Source: Desulfosarcina sp. BuS5 (GTDB taxonomy: Bacteria > Desulfobacterota > Desulfobacteria > Desulfobacterales > BuS5). Taken from it: DNA of 64,000 bases. The DNA is taken from assembly GCF_028752835.1 (NCBI RefSeq), contig NZ_CP087952.1, positions 1,841,041 through 1,905,040 of the forward strand. The letters are read 5' to 3'. The translations under genes and the position numbers were made by a program. Below, in pieces: positions 18,684 through 27,802 of this stretch. Position 1 is the first letter of the stretch. Each line of letters starts with the position of its first letter. The notes under the pieces were generated by a model, which saw nothing but the letters and a program-made list of their open reading frames with translations, made no database searches and had not been told where the DNA came from.

Positions 18684-19316
18684 CTAAGAAACAAAAAATA
18701 TTGCGATGGCCACGATAATAATTAAACAATAAACAAGTAAATTTGTTGCCAATGAATTGGATTTCAGTTTAAGGGCCGTGCCCGAGGATCTTTTCAGCCA
18801 CGGTATGAAGCCAAACTTCAAGGTGAATGAATTTAGCTCGTCAAGCACGAGGTGTGTTAGGCACCCGGCAAGCACAGCCAGTCCCGCAATAGTAGCTATT
18901 ACCTTTCCTGACGAAGCAAAAAGGAGATATCCGATGCCGCCGCAAAACAGCGCGAACGGCACGCTATGCATTATACCACGGTGTACTGTAAGCCTTTTTA
19001 TTACGGTACAGGCAACATAATTAATAAAGAGGTAGGAAAAAGTGAAGTAGCATACCAAAAATTCAGGCGAAATCCATTCCTGACGTACGAAACTCATAAA
19101 AAGCAGAGCAGGTATTAGAACGGATATAAGTTCGAACAACAGTGATAGGGGCTTGCCGGAGTCACTGTCGAGATCGGGCAATACCCCCCCCACAGAGCCT
19201 ATAACGAATACGGCACAGGCCTGGGTCAGGTTGAGCCCATAAGTGAAAAGACCAAGTACCGATACGCCGGCTCCAGCAACCATCCCGCCTGCAAGATGTG
19301 TCTTGAACTGTGCCAT
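18684..19316 (-). CDS. YdjM-like metal-dependent hydrolase, integral membrane
   Basis: A membrane protein of 210 residues of the YdjM (LexA-binding, inner-membrane metal-dependent hydrolase) type. The metal-site signatures are FKTHLAGGMVAGAGV near the N-terminus, GGVLPDLDSDSGKP, HRGIMHSVPFALFCG and LTHLVLDELNS, separated by hydrophobic helices. The ATG at 19316 (MAQFKTH) is chosen over the TTG two codons upstream. The function of the family is poorly known. Confidence 0.8.
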   Translation of the reverse strand: MAQFKTHLAGGMVAGAGVSVLGLFTYGLNLTQACAVFVIGSVGGVLPDLDSDSGKPLSLLFELISVLIPALLFMSFVRQEWISPEFLVCYFTFSYLFINYVACTVIKRLTVHRGIMHSVPFALFCGGIGYLLFASSGKVIATIAGLAVLAGCLTHLVLDELNSFTLKFGFIPWLKRSSGTALKLKSNSLATNLLVYCLIIIVAIAIFFVS

Positions 19317-19431
19317 AATCAATTACCTATATACTGTCAAAACAACATCACCCCTACCGATTAATTCCGGTACCTGTAAACGGCCAAGTGATTTGTCCTG
19401 GGCATGGGGACGTCTATGATATTATGCGTTT

Positions 19432-20097
19432 TTACCCTATCAACTCAAATCTGTTTTCTCTTTCAATTTTTTCACCTCTTATGGATGAACGACTTACCGC
19501 TGATTGGCATATATCCAGCTTTTTTCTAATTTCAATGGTTGTCATGCCGAGTTTTCGATGAGCCCAAAAACATAAAAGACTTCGCGCTTTAACTGTTGGC
19601 GGTGATTTCCCGAAAGCCGTTACCTGCTCAATCTCCATGCCCATCACTTCGGCAACCCGCTGTATTACCCGATTGAAATCATAACCTTTGGCTCTTAATT
19701 CATATTTCTGCTCAAATTCTTCTTCGGCGGCCTTTAAAACATTTTCAACAAAATCACTGTCACCTAAAATGCGTTCATCTCCCTTAACACGTATGCCTGC
19801 TTTGCGAAAATCTTTGAGAACCGACCAGCCGCCTATACTCCTTAATAATCCACCATCGGTAAGATCCTGCCGTTTACCTGCGCTTATACCTTTTTCAATA
19901 AACGCTCGATACCCTTTTTTTGTCAATCTTTTTTTGCCGGAAAACAGTTTATAAACATAATCGATATTCTGCCATTCCTCACTGGCTTTATTCATCAGAA
20001 CACTGTGACCGCACCACTTATATTTATCCAGGCTTTTCATATCTTCCACAAGACCCGCCCTCAACGGGTTTAAGTGGATATAACGCACCAATTCCTT
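19432..20097 (-). pseudogene. Y1 (REP-associated) transposase, C-terminal part, separated by IS
   Basis: The C-terminal 221 residues of the transposase whose N-terminal part is at 21749-22087. It resumes KELVRYIHLNPLRAGLV, the conserved second half of the Y1 domain, and carries a long C-terminal extension ending in an HTH-like segment (TTIEIRKKLDICQSAVSRS). The IS supplies a new in-frame ATG (MLLSKFSGYY) at 20130, so the fragment could be translated, but it lacks the HUH motif. Removing the IS and one 6-bp duplication joins the halves in frame as EDIYL-KELVRY, giving about 334 residues. Confidence 0.85.
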
Positions 20098-20103
20098 TAG
20101 ATA

Positions 20104-21748
20104 GTATCCGCTGAATTTCGATAATAACATAGTATATCAGCATTGTTCATATATTAATCATAGAGAATTTTAATCTAAAATTTTAAGCTCATTTGTGGTA
20201 TTTTAATTGAATTTTGGTAAAAAACGGCAAATTGTTAACACCTATAGACGCACCTCTCCTATCCGCATATTTTTTAAAATCAACTATTTTTGATAAAATC
20301 CTTGTTCGGCTTATGCCAGCCCGAGTTTCATCAGTTTTTTTTCTTCAATCTTTTCTCCCATTAGAAGCTGAATAAACTTTTTAAGATTATAAGCGGTTTG
20401 ACAAAGCAATGACCATATACGGTCTCCTTCAAATCCTCTATAAAGACTGCATCCAAAACCTCTAATATTTTTTGCAATAGCTATGAAACCTTCTGTTGCT
20501 GAACGGGCTTTACAGCAAAAACTCTGTTTTTCTTCGGATACATCTTTTTTACGCCCCAAAAAAACGTTACTGATATTGTCTGCAATTTTAAAATTACCAT
20601 TGCTTCTGTAACCAAGGTCGGTAATAATATTTTCCGGTTCGCCTTTCATCCGTTTTTTGAACTGTTCGAGTGTTCCAGCAAAAAGCGTTTTATCATTTGG
20701 ATTACCGATAAAATTTTCAATGGTAATCATGAATCCTTCCCTATTGAAAGTCATTTCCATTGTTGTGCCGAATTCACACTTCGGATGCTCTTTTCCTTTT
20801 ACAATCGGGCGGGCATCCGGTTCATCAATGGATACAATCCGGTTTTTTATCTGTTTTTTACCTTCGAGTTTTTCTAAGGTTTGTGCTTCAAGAATAGTAA
20901 GAATAGCAAACATATTGTCAGCTTTTATTTGTTTTTTCTTTGTGGTCTTTAATGATTCAACTTTTTTATCAAATATTTTTAGAGCAGGAATAAATAATAT
21001 ATTAAATTTGAGTAACCATTCCAAACGGTTTTGTTTTTTGTTCAAAAAAAATTCTCGCCATAATTTTTTTACTTCATTATTGTCCCACCACAAGGAGATT
21101 TGATGCAAAACGGCAAATTGTTTCATTTTGTCAAAAGCTTTAAAAATTAAATGTACATCATTTGGATAGATAACGTTATTTTTCAATACGCTTGAATCTA
21201 TCATAGCATTATCACCCTGTATTATCCCAGCTTTGCGTAGAACCTCAAAAACTTCTTTTTCTATAATTTCAACACCTTCTTCACCTATACGTTTTCGAAA
21301 TACACATATAGAACTCGGATCCAGGCATGTTTGCAATTCCTCATTTGTGATGTTACAAAAATATTGAATATAGTGGTTTTCTTTTATATGCTTAACCATT
21401 TGCCTATCACTTAATTGATAGTATTTTATACAAATCAAAATCGCTGTCATCATCCTGAGAGATTTTCCAAAAGCACCCTGACTGGTGTTATAAAATTTAC
21501 ACAACTTTGTAATCATTTTTTGCCATGGAATTATCCCACGGATAATAACCAATTCCTGAACTGGATTGGTTATATTTGCTTTCACCCATTCATCAGAAAG
21601 AACTTCTTCAAAAGTATTTTTTATCATCAGAATACCTCCTATCCTTTTTAGAGTGCTTAAAATACCATTTAGCTGCAATTTAAAAAATGGCATATACTGC
21701 TATGGATAGCAAAGCATTTCTTTCATAAAAAAGAAATTCAGCAGATAC
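20104..21748 (-). mobile_element. Insertion sequence, copy 2 (1645 bp), inside the Y1 transposase gene
   Basis: Same ends as copy 1. The target duplication TAGATA is at 20098-20103 and 21749-21754. The exact 6-bp duplication and the reconstructable reading frame show a simple insertion. Confidence 0.93.
20311..21627 (-). CDS. DDE transposase of the 1645-bp IS, copy 2
   Basis: Encodes the same protein as 7205-8521, with the same RBS-based start. It is intact and presumably functional. Confidence 0.9.
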   Translation of the reverse strand: MIKNTFEEVLSDEWVKANITNPVQELVIIRGIIPWQKMITKLCKFYNTSQGAFGKSLRMMTAILICIKYYQLSDRQMVKHIKENHYIQYFCNITNEELQTCLDPSSICVFRKRIGEEGVEIIEKEVFEVLRKAGIIQGDNAMIDSSVLKNNVIYPNDVHLIFKAFDKMKQFAVLHQISLWWDNNEVKKLWREFFLNKKQNRLEWLLKFNILFIPALKIFDKKVESLKTTKKKQIKADNMFAILTILEAQTLEKLEGKKQIKNRIVSIDEPDARPIVKGKEHPKCEFGTTMEMTFNREGFMITIENFIGNPNDKTLFAGTLEQFKKRMKGEPENIITDLGYRSNGNFKIADNISNVFLGRKKDVSEEKQSFCCKARSATEGFIAIAKNIRGFGCSLYRGFEGDRIWSLLCQTAYNLKKFIQLLMGEKIEEKKLMKLGLA

Positions 21749-22087
21749 TAGATATATATCTTCCTGGCATAAAATCGACTTGTACCTGTTTTGAAAAAGT
21801 TGACCGTGGCGAGAGTATTTCTTATTGAACCATACCGCGTATCCGGTGAGCAAACGACTCATTAACACAGAAACCGGAATCAATCCGGTTTTTAATAATA
21901 AGTGGACGTGGTTTGGAATCAATACCCATGCAAAACACTCGGTTTGTGTTTCAGGAATCAAATTATTGAGCCGATTTAAAAAGTTTCTCCGATCATAATC
22001 TGATCTGAAAATTTTCTTACGTTCTATCCCCCTGACAATTATATGATGCAGTGCTCCAGGTGCATCTATTCTCGCTTTTCGTGCCAT
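21749..22087 (-). pseudogene. Y1 (REP-associated) transposase, N-terminal part
   Basis: The N-terminal 113 residues, MARKARIDAPGALHHIIVRG onward, with the HUH motif NHVHLLLKTG and the conserved SVLMSRLLTGYAVWFN and HGQLFQNRYKSILC segments. The open frame continues 22 residues into the IS (VSAEFLFYERNA...). The catalytic Tyr in the Y-containing helix is expected in this half (YAVWFNKKY region). It was disrupted by IS copy 2. Confidence 0.85.
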
Positions 22088-22187
22088 GTTTAAGATGTAT
22101 TATATAATTATTTCTAAGTAAAGCATAATATCATAGACGTCCCTATACTTGTCCCCAAATTTTACTGAAAATATTGAAGGTGCCTGA

Positions 22188-22493
22188 ATGACATATGATA
22201 GATTGCAAGCAAAAATAATCCCTGGCAAACATTGTAGCTTTTGTGGAAACGATTCTGTTTCTTTAATAAAAACAAAATGTTGTGATCAATGGATTTGCTG
22301 TGACACTTCTTTTGCATCTATAAAAGGTGGAGATTATTGCCAATATCATCACGAGCACGAGAGTCTCTGTCATTTTCATTACAATAACAGCCATTCAGGG
22401 ATATGGCAGGAGTGCAAAGAATGCCGGGATTTGGTTGGGGAAGATAATTTTAATGCTGCATTTCATGACCCCAACAATGTGCCAAGATATTAA
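22188..22493 (+). CDS. Cysteine/histidine-rich hypothetical protein
   Basis: A protein of 101 residues with several CxxC-type pairs (CSFCGND, CCDQWICCD, CKECRDL) and His clusters (YCQYHHEHESLCHFHYNN), suggesting zinc binding. I do not recognise the family. It stands alone between the Y1 transposase unit and an IS1-type pseudogene. Confidence 0.6.
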   Translation: MTYDRLQAKIIPGKHCSFCGNDSVSLIKTKCCDQWICCDTSFASIKGGDYCQYHHEHESLCHFHYNNSHSGIWQECKECRDLVGEDNFNAAFHDPNNVPRY

Positions 22494-22627
22494 TCGCACT
22501 CATGATAGGGCCAAAAGTTGAGCAAAAAAAGTAGCCACAAAACTGAGTTTTTGGACACCCCAGCTATAGACTAAAAGCAATATATTTTGTAGAGCACGGT
22601 TAAAACTCTATTCAAAGGATCGCAATC
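22494..22627. other. Non-coding lead of the IS1-type element
   Basis: No gene. I could not find matching inverted repeats that would fix the ends of the IS1-type element. Confidence 0.35.
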
Positions 22628-23667
22628 ATGCAAAATACAGCAAATACAGCCCTAACACTTTTTTGTCCCAGGAAAAGCTGCAAATGTTATCAATCAACCG
22701 AGAACAAAATCACCAAGGATGGAGTTTACATAACAAAATCCGATTTTGAGCCAAGACAAATGTTTTACTGCAATGGTGGCAAACATAGATTCTCAGAAAC
22801 AGGATATTCCGATCTTTTTGGAAAGCATGGCAGCTTTAAAGAGTATGATCAAACGGCAAAGCTAAACTCTTACGGCCTTGGCACTGATGCAATTGCCGAT
22901 GTACTTCAAAAAGATCGAAGGACAATTGAACAATGGCAAAAAGCTATTGGACAAAAAGGCCAGCAATTTCACCTATTTCTTTGTTTTACTATCGGACTTA
23001 CCATTGTATTTCTCCAAATGGATGAACTATGGTCTTACCTTAAAAATAAAAGTCAACAATTATGGGTTTTTATCGCTCTTGAATCAACAACAAAATTCTG
23101 GATCGGTTTCGAGTTGGGTTCAAGAACAACTTACACTGCAAACCGTTTAGTAAAGGGCGTTAAAAAGTTGGGCAAATGGGGAAAAGATAATATATTAAAG
23201 GTCGCTACAGATAAATTAGCGGCTTACAAAAATGCGCTCGAAAACATTATGCCTGAGATTCCTTATGCTTACCTGCAAATTGTTAAGCGCCGAATAAAGC
23301 GTCGGCTTGTAACAGTTAAAAAATATTTTGTGAAAGGTACTGTAAAAGATTTCCCCGGAAAAAGCCAAAACACCTCATTTATTGAGAGACTGAACCTTAC
23401 CCTAAGGCAACATATCTCCTATCTTCAGAGAAAAACCCTGGGGTATTGCAAGAACAAGCTGAATTTTAGTAATGTAATGTAATGTGGATTAACTTATTCA
23501 ACTATAATTACATACAATTTCATAAGAGCTTACGAATACGAATTAACAATGAAAACGAGAAATTTATAAAAAAGTATAACCATAATACACCGGCAATGCA
23601 GATGGGACTTACGAATTCTCCACTAAACTGGAGATATCTCATTACAGTCCCAACACCTTTTAAGTAG
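22628..23667 (+). pseudogene. IS1-family transposase, frameshifted
   Basis: About 345 residues in two frames. The N-terminal zinc ribbon-like segment (CPRKSCKCYQ) and HTH (TDAIADVLQKDRRTIEQWQ) are followed by the DDE domain: D in QMDELWSYLKNK, D in KVATDKLAAYKNAL, and NTSFIERLNLTLRQH. The first frame stops at 23482; the C-terminal LRI...NHNTPAMQMGLTNSPLNW continues in another frame from 23482. The break is at three tandem copies of TAATG (about 23468-23482). Removing one 5-base unit fuses the frames (FSNVM-WINLF), so slippage inactivated the gene. Confidence 0.85.
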
Positions 23668-23741
23668 CTGATTTTTCGAACCTGCATTGTTTTGTAGGGA
23701 CTACCTGAATTTCCTTCGCTTTAAGTTTGTAGCCCAAAATA

Positions 23742-23779
23742 AAAGGATTCATCCGGAAAAGGATGAATCCTTTTTTTTT
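23742..23779. terminator. Bidirectional intrinsic terminator
   Basis: A 13-bp perfect stem (AAAGGATTCATCC / GGATGAATCCTTT) with a GGAAAA loop, followed by nine T on + and an A-rich tract before it, which gives a U-tract on the minus strand. It lies 16 bp past the dsrP stop and ends the dsr transcript. Confidence 0.9.
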
Positions 23780-23794
23780 GTTCAGGTTTCAGGC

Positions 23795-24958
23795 TCAGGC
23801 TTCAACTTCCTGTTCTACGGAAATTGCGATTTTGAAAAGAATAGTTAATATAAAGAAACCCGTCGCCCATACGCCCAAGGAGATTATTATCTCAAGAATC
23901 GTGGGAACATATTCATTTACATGATGCAACGGTGACGGAACAAATCCGCCGGAAATCATTCCGAGTCCCTTGTCAATCCAGGTGCCGATAAAGATCAAGA
24001 TGCAGGATACCATCAGAATAGACTCATTCTGGCGGGTAACAGGATTTACAAGAAGGATAATTGCCACAGTCATGAAGATAACCGATGCCCACATCCATGG
24101 CACAAGGACTCCGTGTCCGTGCAGACCGACAAAAAGATATTTCAGATGGACGGTATGGCCGGGTATGTTACTGTAAAAAGCAACAAAGACTTCGCAAAGA
24201 AAAAAGAAGACATTGGCGATGATCGCGTATGTGATAATCTTGGCAAGTGCTTGAATCGCCTGTTTGCCAGGATCAAAATTTGTTACCTTTCTTATTATGA
24301 AGCATAATAGGAGCAGCAGCGACGGGCCTGCTGCAAACGCGGAGGCCAGAAATCTCGGCGCCAGTATAGCGGTTAACCAATAGTGCCTGCCAGGCAGACC
24401 ACAGAAAAGATATGCCGTTACCGTATGGATTCCAAAAGCCCAGGGAATGGATATGTATATAAAGGGTTTTATCCATTGTGGGGGCGGAACTGAATTCCTT
24501 TCAGCCTCAAGGACGTTCCACCCCACAATTATATTTAAAAACAGGTATCCATTTAAGACTATCATGTCCCAGAATAGAACAGAGTGGGGAGTAGGGTGCA
24601 GGAGAACATTCAGTGCTCTCTGAACTTGCCCGAGATCGGCAAGAATAAACAGAAGACACATGGAAACCGACGCAATAGCCAAAAACTCACCTAAAATAGT
24701 AATTTTTCCGAAAGCTTTATAATTATGAAGATAATAGGGAAGAGCAACCATAACTCCTCCGGCTGCGACTCCAACGAGAAAGGTAAACTGGGCAATATAA
24801 AATCCCCATGAAACATCACGGCTCATGCCTGTTATTCCAAGGCCGAAGGTGAACTGTTTAAGATAACAGAGTCCCGCTACGCCCATTATGACAAGCAGCA
24901 CTATTATTAATGTCCAGTACCCCTTGTTTCCTTTTAAAGCATTTTCAAGCATAACCAC
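23795..24958 (-). CDS. dsrP: DsrMKJOP complex subunit DsrP (NrfD-like membrane protein)
   Basis: An integral membrane subunit of about 387 residues with around ten hydrophobic helices, from the NrfD/PsrC family, thought to exchange electrons with the quinone pool. Typical parts are SRDVSWGFYIAQFTFLVGVAAGGVMVA, the HPTPHSVLFWDMIVLNGYL loop and FVGLHGHGVLVPWMW. It is the last gene of dsrMKJOP, 36 bp after dsrO, with the terminator just behind. The second Met (MLENALKGNKGYW) is an equally good start. Confidence 0.95.
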   Translation of the reverse strand: MVMLENALKGNKGYWTLIIVLLVIMGVAGLCYLKQFTFGLGITGMSRDVSWGFYIAQFTFLVGVAAGGVMVALPYYLHNYKAFGKITILGEFLAIASVSMCLLFILADLGQVQRALNVLLHPTPHSVLFWDMIVLNGYLFLNIIVGWNVLEAERNSVPPPQWIKPFIYISIPWAFGIHTVTAYLFCGLPGRHYWLTAILAPRFLASAFAAGPSLLLLLCFIIRKVTNFDPGKQAIQALAKIITYAIIANVFFFLCEVFVAFYSNIPGHTVHLKYLFVGLHGHGVLVPWMWASVIFMTVAIILLVNPVTRQNESILMVSCILIFIGTWIDKGLGMISGGFVPSPLHHVNEYVPTILEIIISLGVWATGFFILTILFKIAISVEQEVEA

Positions 24959-24994
24959 CTCTTTAGCTTTAGTTATAAATTTAAATTAATTATC

Positions 24995-25783
24995 CTATAC
25001 AATATAAAATACAGACGGATGTGTGCCCAAGCTGGGCTTGCGTCTTATCGTATAATTTTCTTTTAATAATTTTCTGACGGTTGAGTCCGGATCATCAAGA
25101 TCGCCGAAAGCAATGGCGCCGTTTGATACTTCCACACACTTGGGCATTTTTCCCACAGCCAGCCTCTCGGCACAGAAATTACACTTTTCTACAACACCTT
25201 TCGTCCTGGTTGGGTAATCAGGGTTTTGATGTTCTATGCCGGGTCGTGGATCTCTAAAATTAAAGCTCCGTGATCCGTAGGGACATGCCGCCATACAGAA
25301 CCTGCAGCCTATGCACCTGTGAAAGTCCATCAGCACTATTCCGTCCTCGCGTTTAAAGGTCGCCTTGGTGGGGCAGGCCCTTACACAGGGAGGGTCATCA
25401 CAGTGGTTGCAAAGTACCAGAAATGGGAGGTGTTTCACCCTCTCATTAACATATTCATTTTCCGAGTCGGTAAAGGCATGTTCGTATTCATCCTCCCAGA
25501 TCCACTTGATCTCATGGTTTTTAACTTTGAGATCAGGAATATTGTGGATTGAGTTGCAGGCATCTATGATCGGTTTAAGATCCTCTTCTGATTGAAATTT
25601 ACGTGTATCTATTACCATGCCCCATCTTTTTCCCGTAAGGGCATTGTTCTTTTTTGAAAAATCTGGTTTGAGATGCTCAGCATGCTCTTCCGATGATGCG
25701 AATGTATTAAAAACCGGCTTAATCACAAGTCCCAAGGCTGAAACTCCGGCTATCTTCAAGAAGCTTCTTCTGCTGTTTTTCAT
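24995..25783 (-). CDS. dsrO: DsrMKJOP complex subunit DsrO (periplasmic iron-sulfur protein)
   Basis: A ferredoxin-like electron carrier of 262 residues. The twin-arginine signal SRRSFLKIAGVSALG marks Tat export. Cysteine clusters follow: CNHCDDPPCVRACP, CIGCRFCMAACPYGS and CNFCAER...KCVEV, the pattern of multi-[4Fe-4S] NrfC/PsrB-type subunits. Its ATG overlaps the dsrJ stop (TAATG). It should pass electrons between DsrJ and DsrP on the periplasmic side. Confidence 0.95.
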   Translation of the reverse strand: MKNSRRSFLKIAGVSALGLVIKPVFNTFASSEEHAEHLKPDFSKKNNALTGKRWGMVIDTRKFQSEEDLKPIIDACNSIHNIPDLKVKNHEIKWIWEDEYEHAFTDSENEYVNERVKHLPFLVLCNHCDDPPCVRACPTKATFKREDGIVLMDFHRCIGCRFCMAACPYGSRSFNFRDPRPGIEHQNPDYPTRTKGVVEKCNFCAERLAVGKMPKCVEVSNGAIAFGDLDDPDSTVRKLLKENYTIRRKPSLGTHPSVFYIV

Positions 25784-26181
25784 TACTTCTTCTCCTCCTT
25801 AGGATCAATATGACAATCCCAGCAATAAGGGTTAACCGAAGCATAATCATGACATTTGTCGCAAAATTCAGCCTTGTCGGTATGGCATCCGAGGCATGAC
25901 TCTTCGCCGCTGGAAAGACTGATATTATACTCCTTTCCTGTACTGCTCTTGTAGGTTCTATTCCCTTTTCGCACAACTTCGTTTCTCCAGTTATCCAGAA
26001 TATGCATATGTTCGGCTTTCATATATTCCTTCGGTTCCACACATACTTTGGCGGCTTTGGCCTTATCCGAAAGTTTGGGTTCCGGCGCAGAAGTAGCTTT
26101 CCCCATATTATACCAAAAAGGGAAGGTTATAATTGCAAGAAATATAATCAATCCGATGACGATTTTACTTTTATCATTCAT
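25783..26181 (-). CDS. dsrJ: DsrMKJOP complex subunit DsrJ (triheme cytochrome c)
   Basis: A membrane-anchored periplasmic cytochrome of 132 residues. One N-terminal helix (IVIGLIIFLAIITFPFWYN) is followed by three CxxCH heme sites close together: CLGCH, CDKCH and CWDCH. The ATG at 26181 overlaps the dsrK stop (ATGAATGA); the longer frame from 26214 lies inside dsrK. Known DsrJ proteins are small triheme cytochromes with unusual heme ligation, consistent with this one. Confidence 0.95.
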   Translation of the reverse strand: MNDKSKIVIGLIIFLAIITFPFWYNMGKATSAPEPKLSDKAKAAKVCVEPKEYMKAEHMHILDNWRNEVVRKGNRTYKSSTGKEYNISLSSGEESCLGCHTDKAEFCDKCHDYASVNPYCWDCHIDPKEEKK

Positions 26182-27802
26182 CAGCTTCATCCTCCATTCC
26201 GAGTAACGGTTCACCGCGTAAATCAGTAGTTCTCTTTGATTCTCCAGGCATGATCAAGGCATTGGCGACCATTTCATGAAGTCCGATTACATCGACTTCA
26301 GGCACCCAGTACTCCATCAGCGCCGGAAATGCAGCCCTGTCGATTGCACAAATACAGGCCAGCATGTTTACACCATGTTTTTCGTGAACATGTTTAACTG
26401 CGTTAGCCCTTGGCAAACCGCCTGCCATTCTTAATTCAATATTTTCTCCGGCATTAAGACCTGCCCCGCTTCCGCAGCAGAAGGTCTGTTCCCTGATAGT
26501 GCCTGGGGGCATTTCATAAAAATTATTGCAGACATTATTAATAACATACCTGGGCTCATCCAGCAGCCCCATTCCCCTGGCTGGATTGCAGGAATCATGA
26601 AAAGTAACTTTCAGGTGGTCATTTCTGTTTTTATCAAGTTCGAGCTTGTTGTGTTTGATCAAATCAGCCGTAAACTCGGCAATATGAACCATTTTTGTCG
26701 ATTTTGCGTTTTCGAATTTTGTGCCCGTAATAGGAGAAACGGGTTCTTCCATGAAGTCTGCCGGTCCGTTCATGGTGTCCATATATTGATGAACTACCCG
26801 CCACATATGCCCGCATTCGCCGCCAAGAATCCATTTAACGCCCAGCCTCCTGGCTTCGGCATACATTTTGGAGTTGAGTCTTTTCATGGTTTCATGGGAT
26901 GTGAAAAAACCGAAATTTCCGCCTTCTGAGGCATAGGTGCTCCAGGTAACGTCGAGTCCGTATTTTTCTTTCAGATAATGAAAGAGCATTATATAACCCA
27001 TACATGTATAGGTTCCGGGATCGGCAAAGTAATCTCCGGAGGGAGTTATAAAGAGGATGTCCGCCCCTTTTTTGTTAAACTGGGGCTCCACCAGGACACC
27101 GGTAACCTCTTCGATATCTTCGACAAAAAAATCGAACATACCCTTAAGCGCATGTGGCTGAATTCCAAGATGGTTGCCTGTTCTGTAACAGTTCGCAACC
27201 GGAGTTGCAACCCAGTCTATGTTCAGGCCGATCAGGTTCAGGAGTTCCCGGCCCATAATAGTAATTTCGGCAGTGTCTATGCCGTAAGGACAAAAAACAG
27301 AGCAGCGCCGGCATTCAGTACACTGGAAAAAATAGTACCACCACTCTTTCAGCACATCCAGGGTCAGCTTCCTGGCTCCTCCAAATTTGCCGAGAATCTT
27401 TCCAAAGGTTGTGAAGTCATTCCTGTAAACGGAACGAAGCAGTTCTGCGCGCAGAACCGGCATATTCTTTGGGTCCCCGGTTCCGATAAAAAAATGGCAT
27501 TTATCAGCACATGCTCCGCACCTGACACATATATCCATAAAGATTTTAAATGTGCGGAATCTTTCCAGTCTCTCCCTAAAACCCTTGTGCAGTATTTCCT
27601 GCCAATTTTCAGGCAGTTTCCAGTCTTCTTCGAGAGGATTCCATTTTCTGACATTCGGAAGACCGACGTATTCAACACTTTTAGGGTTGGAAGCGTAGCA
27701 GTATATACCCTTTTTGATATTAATCGGTGTATCCATCCATCCTGAAGCAGGTGGATTTCGATCTATTTTTGCTAATAGTTCATCAGGTTTCAGATCTGTC
27801 AT
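26174..27802 (-). CDS. dsrK: DsrMKJOP complex subunit DsrK (HdrD-like iron-sulfur protein)
   Basis: The cytoplasmic catalytic subunit, 542 residues, related to heterodisulfide reductase HdrD. Two ferredoxin clusters (CVRCGACADKCHF and CTECRRCSVFCPYG) precede two CCG-type domains, the second with CNPARG ... FCCGSGAGLN, which should bind the noncubane [4Fe-4S] centre. In sulfate reducers it is proposed to reduce the DsrC trisulfide made by DsrAB. The ATG overlaps the dsrM stop by 4 bp. Confidence 0.96.
   Translation of the reverse strand: MTDLKPDELLAKIDRNPPASGWMDTPINIKKGIYCYASNPKSVEYVGLPNVRKWNPLEEDWKLPENWQEILHKGFRERLERFRTFKIFMDICVRCGACADKCHFFIGTGDPKNMPVLRAELLRSVYRNDFTTFGKILGKFGGARKLTLDVLKEWWYYFFQCTECRRCSVFCPYGIDTAEITIMGRELLNLIGLNIDWVATPVANCYRTGNHLGIQPHALKGMFDFFVEDIEEVTGVLVEPQFNKKGADILFITPSGDYFADPGTYTCMGYIMLFHYLKEKYGLDVTWSTYASEGGNFGFFTSHETMKRLNSKMYAEARRLGVKWILGGECGHMWRVVHQYMDTMNGPADFMEEPVSPITGTKFENAKSTKMVHIAEFTADLIKHNKLELDKNRNDHLKVTFHDSCNPARGMGLLDEPRYVINNVCNNFYEMPPGTIREQTFCCGSGAGLNAGENIELRMAGGLPRANAVKHVHEKHGVNMLACICAIDRAAFPALMEYWVPEVDVIGLHEMVANALIMPGESKRTTDLRGEPLLGMEDEADE

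Larger units (their letters stand above)
19406..22143 (-). mobile_element. REP-associated (Y1) transposase unit with flanking inverted repeats, split by IS copy 2
   Basis: The split Y1 transposase gene is bracketed by inverted repeats: GGGGACGTCTATGATATTAT (continuing GC) at 19406-19427 and its complement at 22123-22143. These resemble the ends of the 113-bp palindrome at 18211, so the enzyme may move such elements. Confidence 0.7.

Noticed and set aside
26978-27745. 255-residue plus-strand ORF
   Set aside because: Antisense to dsrK; a shadow of its codon usage.
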